A stretch of DNA of 35,024 nucleotides, taken from assembly GCF_002027555.1 (NCBI RefSeq), contig NZ_MXAP01000075.1, positions 1 to 35,024 on the forward strand. The letters run 5' to 3'. A model generated the notes under the pieces. That model had not been told where the DNA came from. It made no database searches and worked only from the letters and a program-made list of their open reading frames with translations. The DNA comes from Moraxella equi. Lineage in GTDB: Bacteria > Pseudomonadota > Gammaproteobacteria > Pseudomonadales > Moraxellaceae. Shown piece after piece: positions 25,341 through 33,323 of the stretch. Every line of letters begins with the position of its first letter. The stretch's first letter is position 1. Both the position numbers and the translations under genes were made by a program.

Positions 25341-26657
25341 ATGATACAAACCAAAAACCTAATCATCGGCTTTGGTAAAGCGGGCAAAACGCTGGCAGGG
25401 CTGTTTGACAAACACGGCGAGCGTACCATTTTGGTTGAGCAATCGGACAAAATGTATGGCGGAACGTGTATTAACGTGGGCTGTATTCCGTCAAAAAAAC
25501 TGATTCATGAAGCCAAAACAGACAGTTTTGCCGTTGCCATGCAGGACAAGGGCAAACTCATCTCTGCCTTGCGTGAAGCTAATTTTAACAAAATCAATGA
25601 TTTACCAAATGTAACCGTCATCACCGCACAAGCGAGCTTTGTTGATGACAACACTGTTGCCCTATCCACAGGCGAGACGGTGCATGCCGAGCGGATTTTT
25701 ATCAACACAGGCACGACCCCCATTATGCCACCGATTGCAGGCGTGGACGGCGAGCGTGTTTATGACAGCACGGGGCTTTTAAACTTAGGCGACAGCCAAG
25801 CGACCGCCCCCAAGCGACTGGTTATCGTGGGTGCAGGCTTTATTGCCCTTGAATTTGCCTTTATGTATCACGCTTTTGGCAGTCAAGTGAGCATTGTTGA
25901 AAAATTTGACAGCTTTTTGCCAAAGATTGATGATGACGTGCGTGCGATTGTGCTTGACCTATTAAATGAGCGTGGCATTGACCTACACTTGGGGCAAGAC
26001 ATTCAAGAATTTAAACACCTAACAGAGCATACCCAAGTCATCACCGATAAGATGACCCTTGACGCTGATGCTGTGCTTGTCGCCATTGGCAGACGACCTA
26101 ACACAGATGGTCTAAACCTACAAAACACAAGCGTACAGCTAAGCGAGCGTGGCTATGTGGTGTGCGATGACAAACTAAAAGCCACCGACCACATTTGGGC
26201 GATGGGCGATGTCGCAGGTTCACCGCAGTTTACCTACATCTCGCTTGATGATTATCGCATTGTGGCGGATGATTTGTTTGGGAACGGCACACGCCACAGA
26301 GCCGACCGCCACACCTTCCCAACGAGTGTTTTTATCACACCGCCTTTATCACAAATTGGCCTGAGCGAAAAACAAGCCAAAGACAGTGGCAAAAATTACC
26401 AAGTGTCAACCTTGCCCGCCCAAGCCATTGTCAAAGCCAAAATCACAGGCAATACCAAAGGCTTATTAAAAGCGATTGTGAATAAAGACAATAACGAGAT
26501 TTTGGGCGTTACGTTGTTTTGTGAAAATAGCCATGAGATTATCAATTTATTTAAATTGGCAATGGATAATGGCGTTAAAGCGGATTATTTTAAAGGGCAA
26601 ATTTTTACGCACCCAACCATTGGCGAATCATTAAATGATTTATTTGCCGAATTTTAA
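25341..26657 (+). CDS. FAD-dependent pyridine nucleotide-disulfide oxidoreductase (RclA/MerA-like)
   Basis: A 438-residue class I flavoprotein disulfide reductase. The FAD-binding GFGKAG (10-15) and redox-active pair GGTCINVGCIPSKK (C43, C48) are near the N-terminus. A second Rossmann motif (VIVGAGFIALEFA) binds NAD(P)H, ATDHIWAMGDVAGSP is the second FAD motif, and HPTIGESLNDLF holds the dimer-interface histidine. Length and motifs fit the RclA/HOSCN-reductase and mercuric-reductase-like branch; it lacks the extra N-terminal HMA domain and C-terminal Cys pair of true MerA. It follows the precursor gene by 92 bp with GGAGAAAAAAG as RBS. A role in hypohalous-acid or copper-thiol stress is inferred. 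Confidence 0.85.
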   Translation: MIQTKNLIIGFGKAGKTLAGLFDKHGERTILVEQSDKMYGGTCINVGCIPSKKLIHEAKTDSFAVAMQDKGKLISALREANFNKINDLPNVTVITAQASFVDDNTVALSTGETVHAERIFINTGTTPIMPPIAGVDGERVYDSTGLLNLGDSQATAPKRLVIVGAGFIALEFAFMYHAFGSQVSIVEKFDSFLPKIDDDVRAIVLDLLNERGIDLHLGQDIQEFKHLTEHTQVITDKMTLDADAVLVAIGRRPNTDGLNLQNTSVQLSERGYVVCDDKLKATDHIWAMGDVAGSPQFTYISLDDYRIVADDLFGNGTRHRADRHTFPTSVFITPPLSQIGLSEKQAKDSGKNYQVSTLPAQAIVKAKITGNTKGLLKAIVNKDNNEILGVTLFCENSHEIINLFKLAMDNGVKADYFKGQIFTHPTIGESLNDLFAEF

Positions 26658-26702
26658 TTGTTTTTAAATAAATTTAATCGGTTTAATTTAAAAAGGTGTC
26701 TT

Positions 26703-27092
26703 ATGAAAAAACTCACTCTTGCCATTGCAATTAGCATTTTGGGATTAACTGCGTGTAACAGTTTTGCCAATATCTCATCAAAACAAAACAATGCCAAATC
26801 TCAAACCCAAACTCAATCACAAATCAAACCCAAAGCAAAAGGCGTTTGGATTGATGTGCGTAGCCCAGAAGAGTATCAAGCAGGGCATTTGTCAAATAGC
26901 GTTAATATCCCTGTTGGCGATATTGCATCAAAGATTTCTGCCATTGAGCCCAATAAAGACAATCCTATCAATCTATATTGCCGAAGTGGCAGACGTGCCG
27001 AAGTTGCTCGCACAGAACTCTTAAAATTGGGCTATACCAATGTTACCAATCACGGCGGTTATGAAGACCTAAAACAACAAGGCTATCGTTAA
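26703..27092 (+). CDS. Rhodanese-like lipoprotein
   Basis: A 129-residue single-domain rhodanese with a lipoprotein signal peptide (GLTAC, C18) and a Gln/Lys-rich linker. The rhodanese domain has VWIDVRSPEEYQAGH and the catalytic loop LYCRSGRRAEVA (C93). It would carry persulfide sulfur in the periplasm. ATG 26703 is used because it starts the signal peptide behind AAAAGGTG; an in-frame TTG at 26658 gives a poor N-terminus. The next gene is a DUF2892 membrane segment; in E. coli YgaP the two domains form one protein, here they are separate. Confidence 0.88.
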   Translation: MKKLTLAIAISILGLTACNSFANISSKQNNAKSQTQTQSQIKPKAKGVWIDVRSPEEYQAGHLSNSVNIPVGDIASKISAIEPNKDNPINLYCRSGRRAEVARTELLKLGYTNVTNHGGYEDLKQQGYR

Positions 27093-27102
27093 GAGGTGTT
27101 TT

Positions 27103-27303
27103 ATGAAAATCAATGTTGGTAAACCTGATAAAATCGTACGAATTATTTTGGGTGTTGTCATTATTGGCTTGGGTGTTTATTTTGGTTCGTGATGGGGAAT
27201 TGTTGGGCTTGTACTGTTATTAACAGGTTTTATGAATTTTTGCCCCATTTATCATATTTTGGGCATCAGCACTTGTAAATGCCATGTTGATAACAAACCC
27301 TAA
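27103..27303 (+). pseudogene. DUF2892 (YgaP transmembrane-like) protein with in-frame TGA
   Basis: A 66-codon frame starting MKINVGKPDKIVRIILG with AAGAGG upstream. It would encode a two-helix DUF2892 membrane protein with a C-terminal CPIYHILGISTCKC segment. Codon 30 (27190-27192) is TGA, at a place where homologues commonly have Trp (FGS-W-WG), so a single TGG-to-TGA change splits the frame. The rest is intact without frameshift, which suggests a recent mutation, a sequencing error or read-through. Normally the protein pairs with the rhodanese encoded just upstream. Confidence 0.75.
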
Positions 27304-27319
27304 TAATTAGGAAAATGAC

Positions 27320-28228
27320 ATGACAAATAAAAGACCATTACACGGGGCAGGGCTTGGCTTTCGCCGTGAGTTATTGCCACAAATGTCTCTTGATGATGCC
27401 AATGCCATTCATCAATTAGACCAGATTGATTTTTTTGAAGTATCGCCTGAAAATTGGATAAACTCCCACGGAATTATGGGCGGACGTTTTGAAAATATCT
27501 TGTGTACTTATAGCGAGCGGTTTTCTTTTATTTGTCATGGACTTTCTTTGTCTATTGGCAGTTCAAAAGAATTGGACGTGGCTCATGTAAATAATATTAA
27601 GCATTTTATGAAGTCGCATAACATTGATTTATTTACCGAGCATTTGTCTTGGTGTAGTGATGATAAAGGGCATTTGTATGATTTATTGCCCATTCCTTGC
27701 ACCGAAGAAGCGGTATTTTGGGTTGCCGAGCGTATTAAAAAAGTACAAGATATTTTGGGCTCTCAAATTGGCATTGAAAATGCCTCATATTATTATCTAC
27801 CGCCCCAAAGTGAAATGTCCGACAGTGAATTTATTTCTGCGGTGGTAAAAGAAGCCGATTGTTTATTGCATTTAGACGTGAATAATATTTTTGTCAATAG
27901 CCAAAACTTTGGTTTTGACCCACACCAATATTTGCGTGAATTGCCGCTCGAGCGGACGTGTTATTTGCACGTTGCTGGGCATTATGTGGATGATGACGGC
28001 TTGATTGTGGATACGCATGGCGATAGTGTGGTGGAGCGTGTTTGGGCGTTATTAAATGACGCTTATGGTTTGATATTTGCCAAAACAGGTGAAACGGCAG
28101 ATAAGATTCCGACTTGTTTGGAGCGTGATTTTAATTTCCCAGAACTTAGCGAGCTTACCCGTGAAGTTAAATTCATTCGGGAAATTCAAGAACGTCATAA
28201 AAATAATTCTACATTTAAATTGGCTTAA
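27320..28228 (+). CDS. MNIO (DUF692) peptide-modifying oxidase, HvfB/BufB-like
   Basis: A 302-residue TIM-barrel enzyme of the multinuclear non-heme iron-dependent oxidase family (DUF692, MbnB/HvfB/BufB). These enzymes use two or three iron ions and oxygen to rearrange cysteines of a precursor peptide. Conserved metal-site segments are FICHGLSLSIG (H73), TEHLSW (H108), IENASYY (E153, N154), LHLDVNN (D186), LHVAGH (H217, H221), VDTHGD (D231) and LERDFNFPE (E268). AGGAAAATGAC precedes the ATG. The DUF2063 partner follows after 35 bp, the normal MNIO pairing. The predicted substrate is the EGKCG precursor encoded at 24826. Confidence 0.9.
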   Translation: MTNKRPLHGAGLGFRRELLPQMSLDDANAIHQLDQIDFFEVSPENWINSHGIMGGRFENILCTYSERFSFICHGLSLSIGSSKELDVAHVNNIKHFMKSHNIDLFTEHLSWCSDDKGHLYDLLPIPCTEEAVFWVAERIKKVQDILGSQIGIENASYYYLPPQSEMSDSEFISAVVKEADCLLHLDVNNIFVNSQNFGFDPHQYLRELPLERTCYLHVAGHYVDDDGLIVDTHGDSVVERVWALLNDAYGLIFAKTGETADKIPTCLERDFNFPELSELTREVKFIREIQERHKNNSTFKLA

Positions 28229-28263
28229 TTATTTTAATGATAATTTAATAAAATGGCATAACA

Positions 28264-29055
28264 ATGATGATTGATAAAGCACCCAAGTTACGCATCTTTC
28301 AGCGTGAATTTGGCGATTATATCCGCAAACAAAAACACGATAATGCCGATACCGTGTCTGCTCGTGTGGGGCAATTATATCAAAATCTGATTTATAATAA
28401 TGTCTCTGGCTTTGTCAATCAATGCTTTCCCATTACTCGCAGTATTATTGAGACGCATTTTGGCATATTGGTTTGGCAAAATCTGATTAAAGATTTTTTA
28501 AAACATGGCGATATGGCAAGTCCGTATTTTAGTGAAATTACCGAGCAATTTGTCGGCTATTTGACCGATGATGTTTTGACAAAATTTGATTTGCCCATTT
28601 ATTTGTCAGAATTTGCTCATTATGAATGGGTGGAATTGTTTGTAGATAATCTACCGAACAATAATCCCAAGCCTATTTTAATGTATCAAAATGCGTCTAT
28701 TTTTATCAATCATACCGCCCAGATTTTATATTATGAATGGGCGGTGCAGGATATTAGCGTGGCATTTTCTCCCAGTCAAAAAAGCCCGACTTTTTTGGTG
28801 GTGTATCGTAAAGTGGTGGACGGTACATTCAAAACGGCATTTATGGCCATAAGCCAGCTTAGTTTTATCATACTAACCTTTATGCAAGAAAAGCAAAATG
28901 AAGAGGTATGTTATCAAAATACAAATGAGTTATTGGCAGAGCTACAACGCACCTTTGAATTAAATGATGAGATTTTTGATAATATCAAAACTTCGTTTGA
29001 TGATTTGGTCAATACTATGATTGATAATCAAATTTTTTACAACCAATCTTTTTAA
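28264..29055 (+). CDS. DUF2063 partner protein of the MNIO, HvfC/BufC-like
   Basis: A 263-residue protein with an N-terminal DUF2063 helical domain (LRIFQREFGDYIR..., about 9-105) and a C-terminal domain of the type found in MbnC/HvfC partner proteins. In characterised systems this protein binds the MNIO and helps recognise the precursor leader. The annotation DNA-binding domain often given to DUF2063 is misleading in this context. Two ATGs stand in tandem; I used the first. The ribosome site is weak, so translation may be coupled to the MNIO. AT-rich. Confidence 0.85.
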   Translation: MMIDKAPKLRIFQREFGDYIRKQKHDNADTVSARVGQLYQNLIYNNVSGFVNQCFPITRSIIETHFGILVWQNLIKDFLKHGDMASPYFSEITEQFVGYLTDDVLTKFDLPIYLSEFAHYEWVELFVDNLPNNNPKPILMYQNASIFINHTAQILYYEWAVQDISVAFSPSQKSPTFLVVYRKVVDGTFKTAFMAISQLSFIILTFMQEKQNEEVCYQNTNELLAELQRTFELNDEIFDNIKTSFDDLVNTMIDNQIFYNQSF

Positions 29056-29072
29056 TAAAAATAAGGTAAATT

Positions 29073-29711
29073 ATGATAAAAAAATACAACGCTTATTATA
29101 ATAAATTTGTTTTAAATTTAAATAAATTGGACTTTTTGCCATTATTCGCCATTCGTCTTTATCTTGCCCCTGTGTTTATTATGGCAGGGCTAACCAAATA
29201 CCGTTCGTTTGATGATACGGCACAGTGGTTTGGTAATGCCGATTGGGGGCTTGGTTTGCCATTTGCATCCTTTTGGGTGGCAATGGTGATTGTTGCTGAA
29301 TTGATTGGTGGTGTGGCGTTATTACTTGGCGTGGCGACTCGTCTGTTTGGCATGTTATTGGCAATCACAATGGCGGTTGCCATGTTTCTTGTGCATTTAA
29401 AAAACGGCTGGCACGCCATTACCCCAACCGACCCTGCGACCAATATCGCCCAATTATTTGGCGGATTGGGACGGGCAAGTTTGGATAATTCCATACAAGC
29501 GGGTGAGCGATTAAATAAAGCCCGTGAGATCTTACAAACGCATGGCAATTATGACTGGCTCACCGAAACGGGTAATTTTGTAGTTTTAAATAATGGCATA
29601 GAATTTGGCATGACTTATTTTATCATGTTACTTGTGCTAATTATTTATGGGGCAGGGCGTTATATAAGCATGGACTTTTGGATAAACAAAAGTTTGCCAA
29701 CTTTGAAATAA
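29073..29711 (+). CDS. DoxX-family membrane protein, BufD-like
   Basis: A 212-residue inner-membrane protein with four predicted helices: around residues 30-50 (FAIRLYLAPVFIMAGLTKY), 68-90, 93-115 and 178-198 (YFIMLLVLIIYGAGRYI). The pattern is that of DoxX/DoxD proteins, regularly encoded in MNIO/bufferin and neisserial ECF operons; their role there is not settled, but redox or quinone-linked functions are suspected. It has an insertion of about 60 residues between helices 3 and 4. AAGG precedes the ATG. It follows the DUF2063 gene by 17 bp. Confidence 0.85.
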   Translation: MIKKYNAYYNKFVLNLNKLDFLPLFAIRLYLAPVFIMAGLTKYRSFDDTAQWFGNADWGLGLPFASFWVAMVIVAELIGGVALLLGVATRLFGMLLAITMAVAMFLVHLKNGWHAITPTDPATNIAQLFGGLGRASLDNSIQAGERLNKAREILQTHGNYDWLTETGNFVVLNNGIEFGMTYFIMLLVLIIYGAGRYISMDFWINKSLPTLK

Positions 29712-29794
29712 TACTGTGTCAAACTCGTTCACAGTACTATTTGTACAGCTTCGCTCGTTTTCCTTGTCTTATTTCAAATTTGTTTGACTTAAAA

Positions 29795-30382
29795 ATGCAC
29801 CAAATACAATTACGCCAATTTGATAAAAAAAGCATGGACGAGATATATCAGTCCATGTTTGCTTTTGCGTATAACCAATTAAATCACGAACAGCACGCCA
29901 AAGATGTGGTGCAAGATGCCCTCTTAAATGCCTTAAAATATGCCGACAGTTTTCAAGGAAAGTCCTCCTTTAAAACATGGGTATTTGCCATTTTAAAAAA
30001 TAAAATTGCCGACTTTATTCGCCAAAATAAACACTATGAAACGATAAGTGATATGAGTGAAAATAGCGATGAAGAATTTTTGGCAATGCTGTTTGATGAT
30101 ATTGGGCATTGGCAAAATGGTTCATCGCCAAATGCCTTTGATAATCGCTGGGCAAGTCCGCATGAAACGGCTGAAAATGATGAATTTTGGCAAGTATTGG
30201 AACTTTGTTTGGGGAATCTGCCCAAAGAGCAGGCACAAGTTTTTTTGATGAAAGAATATATAGAATTGGGTAGTGATGAGATTTGTCAAAACTTAAATAT
30301 TACTCGACAGAATTTATATGTGTTATTGCACAGAGCCAGATTAAGATTGCAAATGTGTTTGTCGGTAAAATGGTTTGTTTAA
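29795..30382 (+). CDS. ECF RNA polymerase sigma factor
   Basis: A 195-residue group IV sigma factor. Region 2 is visible from about residue 15 (SMDEIYQSMFAFAYNQLNHEQHAKDVVQDALLNAL, then FKTWVFAILKNKIADFIR) and region 4 at the C-terminus (LPKEQAQVFLMKEYIELGSDEICQNLNITRQNLYVLLHRARLRL). The open frame reaches back into doxX, but ATG 29795 gives the normal N-terminus; no strong RBS is seen there, and an ATG at 29834 is possible. Operon context resembles the neisserial Ecf/SigE operon, where Ecf of N. gonorrhoeae controls msrAB. The likely target here is the promoter at 24754. Confidence 0.88.
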   Translation: MHQIQLRQFDKKSMDEIYQSMFAFAYNQLNHEQHAKDVVQDALLNALKYADSFQGKSSFKTWVFAILKNKIADFIRQNKHYETISDMSENSDEEFLAMLFDDIGHWQNGSSPNAFDNRWASPHETAENDEFWQVLELCLGNLPKEQAQVFLMKEYIELGSDEICQNLNITRQNLYVLLHRARLRLQMCLSVKWFV

Positions 30383-30392
30383 GGGGAATGCA

Positions 30393-30581
30393 ATGAAACG
30401 ATTAAAGAATTGCCAAAAAATGACTGAACTTATGAGTCTATCACAAGAAGAACCATTGACTTTATCCCAAAAAATGACGGTGAAATTTCATCTTTTGATG
30501 TGTCCTGCCTGTCGTAGGTTTGATGATAATAATCGGGTGTTAAAAGAGATGATAAAACAGCATAAGAATTTAAAGGGATGA
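30393..30581 (+). CDS. Small zinc-finger anti-sigma factor, MseR-like
   Basis: A 62-residue protein with LTLSQKMTVKFHLLMCPACRRF, the His-x3-Cys-x2-Cys pattern of zf-HC2/ZAS anti-sigma domains. It lacks a membrane helix, as in soluble zinc anti-sigma proteins. It lies ten bases after the sigma gene with AAGGGG as RBS. In Neisseria meningitidis the equivalent gene, mseR, restrains SigE. Thiol oxidation or zinc release is the expected inducing event; that is inference from the family. ATG 30393 is preferred to an upstream in-frame start at 30375 inside the sigma gene. Confidence 0.8.
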   Translation: MKRLKNCQKMTELMSLSQEEPLTLSQKMTVKFHLLMCPACRRFDDNNRVLKEMIKQHKNLKG

Positions 30582-30596
30582 TTTGTTTTAAAGCGA

Positions 30597-31328
30597 TTAA
30601 AAAAGCTGATTTGCCAATATCGTCCGCATGGGATTAAAACTTTTGCGATGCTCGGGCAATATCCCATGCTCATAAATGGCGGTGGTATGGGCTTTACTGG
30701 CATAGCCTTTGTGCTTGTCTAGTCCATAACCAGGATAAATCTTGGCATAGTCGCTTATGACAGTATCACGATGAACCTTGGCAAGGATACTGGCACAGGC
30801 GATAGACGTGTGAATGCTGTCGCCCTTGATTAGCGTGTGAATGCACGGCTGAAAATCGGTAAAGTCATCGGATAGGGTGGGCGCAGCGTTGCCGTCTATC
30901 ACGATGATAAGATTGTCATTTTTGCTGATGTTATTTAACACAATCAAGTGTTCAATGGCAAGTCTCATGCCCAAAAGAGTCGCTTGATAAATGTCAATGG
31001 CATCAATCACGTAAGCAGAAATGTCAATAATGACATAGCTTTGACAGGTTTGCTTAATCGGGTCAAAGACCAAATTTCGCTTTTTTTCGGACAATTTTTT
31101 GCTGTCGTTGATAAGAGCAAGGGGTGTATTTGTTAGGTCAATTTGCCCAAATTCGCCCGTCAAATCATTATCCAAAATCACCGCCCCAACCGTCATTTGC
31201 CCAAACAGTGAACCCCGCCCCACTTCATCAATGCCGATGACAAAAGTGCGTGATGTGGGTTCGTGATTTTTGTGGGCGACAACGGTGCAAGCGTGGGCGT
31301 GCGTGTTTTGAGTGTGGGCTTTTATCAT
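30597..31328 (-). CDS. rnhB: Ribonuclease HII
   Basis: Removes ribonucleotides and RNA-DNA hybrids. The 243-residue protein carries GIDEVGRGS (D34, E35), the DSKKLS segment and the ASILAKVHRD motif of the type 2 RNase H active site. It has about 28 extra N-terminal residues rich in His and Ala compared with typical RnhB. The usual GRGPLAGP loop reads GRGSLFGQ, a small divergence that leaves the catalytic acids intact. It converges with the anti-sigma gene across only 15 bp with no visible terminator. Confidence 0.93.
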   Translation of the reverse strand: MIKAHTQNTHAHACTVVAHKNHEPTSRTFVIGIDEVGRGSLFGQMTVGAVILDNDLTGEFGQIDLTNTPLALINDSKKLSEKKRNLVFDPIKQTCQSYVIIDISAYVIDAIDIYQATLLGMRLAIEHLIVLNNISKNDNLIIVIDGNAAPTLSDDFTDFQPCIHTLIKGDSIHTSIACASILAKVHRDTVISDYAKIYPGYGLDKHKGYASKAHTTAIYEHGILPEHRKSFNPMRTILANQLF

Positions 31329-31345
31329 GGTATTTTTAAAATTAT

Positions 31346-31388
31346 AAAAACCGTTCGTGCTGAGCTTGTCGAAACATGGCGGTTTTTT
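31346..31388 (-). terminator. Terminator of mnmC built on a dispersed TTCGACAAGCTCAGCACGAA element
   Basis: Outer stem AAAAACCG / CGGTTTTT, with a run of T on the minus strand. The loop contains the TTCGTGCTGAGCTTGTCGAA sequence, itself a partial palindrome and related to segments of the repeat at 11159-11280. It separates mnmC from rnhB. Confidence 0.65.
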
Positions 31389-31396
31389 GCGTAAAT

Positions 31397-33307
31397 TTAT
31401 CTATTTTGGCCAATCGGTGTTTGCAGGCGTGGACGGTTTGGGTTTAATTTATCCAATAAAATATGAGAGACAGGCAACGGCTCATCAAAAATCAACCCTG
31501 CCAAAATCTCACCACAAATCGGAGCAAAACTAAACCCCTTTGACCCCATGCCATAGACGGTGTATAGTCCATGATTGCCCATTTTACCGCCAACTTGACC
31601 GCCTATTTCTCCGACTAGGGGATGATAATCAGGCGTTTGGGCTCGTATGCTTGCCCGTCCGTGTAAGTCCTTGATATTGATGTTTAACTCATTGACAAGG
31701 CGTGATAAGCTCTGGCGAAGTTTATCCAAATTAAACTCATGCTCATCATCACGCACCGATGTATCGGTATCATTACGCACAAAACTTGCTCCCATTAAAA
31801 AGGTGGGCGTGCCGTCTTTATCAAAAGTGGCACAATAGCCGTCATATTTTATTGGGGTGGCGATTTTGGCTTTTAACTCATCAGACATATGGCGAATATC
31901 AAACCATGAGACTTGCCCACGGATTTTTCTGGGGTTAAATAACTCATCGTTTAATAAATAACTTTCAAACCCTGCACAAATGACCATGATGTCGGCAGAT
32001 AGCTCTCTGTCGTCATCTTTTACCGTCCATGTGTCATTGTCTTTTGTGATGTGTTTGGCATGAAACTGTTTAAATTGGATTAGGGGATTGGATAAAATAA
32101 AATCCGCCAATTTGTGCGTATCAATTAGACCTGCTTTTGGCGTGTGGGTGTTGATGAGTTGCTTATTAAAATCGGCATTGTCTGAATTAAAATTTTCATT
32201 AAAAATGCCAATCAGTTCGTCAGGATAACTATTTACCAAATGAGCCAGTTTTTCATACGATTTTTGCGTGGGTAATAAAAAATCTATCGCCCCTGTTTGG
32301 GAGAATATCTCATCATTTGATGATTGATTAAACGCTTTGTAAATCCGCTCGGCATATAAAAAGCTGACGGTGGGCAGATGATTGGGAGCGTCTGATAATT
32401 GGGTGAGCTTAGGGGCGAATAGGGCTTTGGGGTTGCCTGAAGCTCCTGATAGTGGGGCGGTTTTGTCAATCAAAGTAACTTCTACGCCACGATGTGTCAA
32501 CGCATGGGCGGTAAAGAGTCCTGATACGCCAGCTCCGATGACGATAGCTGATTTTGGGGCGGTTTTTGGCGTGGGTTTTGGTGTGGCGTTGCCGTCAAAG
32601 GTGGCGGTAATCATCTCACGCTTACGTCCAAAGCCCTTGATTTTTTGTACAGTCATGCCGATAGCGGTTAAGGCTCGTCTGACCGCCCCACTACTGGTAA
32701 AGGTGGCAAGGGTGGCGTTAGGTCTAGATAGGCGTTTGATTTGACCAAAAATCTCGTCTGACCACAACTCGCTGTTTTTGGCAGGGGCAAAACCGTCTAA
32801 GAACCAAGCATCCGCAAGTCCATCGCTCATTTTGCAGAAACCATCCAACGCATCGCCTAGCCATAAATCTAGCGTGATATTGCCAACATGCAAGCGATGA
32901 CACCCCGTTAAGGCAAGCGGATAATTATCCAGTAAATCCTTGATAAATAGGGCGGTTTGTTCGTCCTGCCATGCCGATAGGGCGGTGGTTAGGTCGGCAT
33001 GAGAGAGCGGATATTTTTCGGTACTGACAAAATACAGACGGGCGGACGGCGGGGCGGTTTGTTGCCAAAGTAGGCAGGTTGCCAAAAAGTTTAGCCCTGT
33101 GCCAAAGCCTGTCTCCATGATGACAAAATGCTCATGCTCACCCAAATTGGCAAAGCGGTTTGGCAAATCATTGCCTTGCAAAAAGACATGATTGGTCTCA
33201 TCAAATCCGCCCGCTTTTGAAAAATAAATGTCGTCAAACTGCTCGGATGTGGGCGTGATGTTACCCAAACTGTCGGTTTGCCATGTGATGTCTGCGGTCT
33301 GTATCAT
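31397..33307 (-). CDS. mnmC: Bifunctional tRNA mnm5s2U34 methyltransferase / FAD-dependent cmnm5s2U oxidoreductase
   Basis: Finishes the mnm5s2U34 modification of tRNA anticodons. The 636-residue protein joins two domains. The N-terminal methyltransferase (about 1-240) has the SAM motif METGFGTGLNF (64-74) and the catalytic-site stretch WFLDGFAPAKN. The C-terminal FAD oxidase (from about 250) has GAGVSG (258-263), the SGASGNPKALFAPKL segment and the C-terminal YGMGSKGFSFAPICGE motif. Both halves look complete. It starts 16 bases downstream of the 33324 gene and ends with its own terminator. Confidence 0.95.
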   Translation of the reverse strand: MIQTADITWQTDSLGNITPTSEQFDDIYFSKAGGFDETNHVFLQGNDLPNRFANLGEHEHFVIMETGFGTGLNFLATCLLWQQTAPPSARLYFVSTEKYPLSHADLTTALSAWQDEQTALFIKDLLDNYPLALTGCHRLHVGNITLDLWLGDALDGFCKMSDGLADAWFLDGFAPAKNSELWSDEIFGQIKRLSRPNATLATFTSSGAVRRALTAIGMTVQKIKGFGRKREMITATFDGNATPKPTPKTAPKSAIVIGAGVSGLFTAHALTHRGVEVTLIDKTAPLSGASGNPKALFAPKLTQLSDAPNHLPTVSFLYAERIYKAFNQSSNDEIFSQTGAIDFLLPTQKSYEKLAHLVNSYPDELIGIFNENFNSDNADFNKQLINTHTPKAGLIDTHKLADFILSNPLIQFKQFHAKHITKDNDTWTVKDDDRELSADIMVICAGFESYLLNDELFNPRKIRGQVSWFDIRHMSDELKAKIATPIKYDGYCATFDKDGTPTFLMGASFVRNDTDTSVRDDEHEFNLDKLRQSLSRLVNELNINIKDLHGRASIRAQTPDYHPLVGEIGGQVGGKMGNHGLYTVYGMGSKGFSFAPICGEILAGLIFDEPLPVSHILLDKLNPNRPRLQTPIGQNR

Positions 33308-33323
33308 GGTCTGTCAGGTCGGT

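Noticed and set aside
29678..29794. Sigma factor starting inside doxX
   Set aside because: The first 39 residues of that frame are unlike any ECF N-terminus and overlap the DoxX C-terminal coding region; the start at 29795 fits better.
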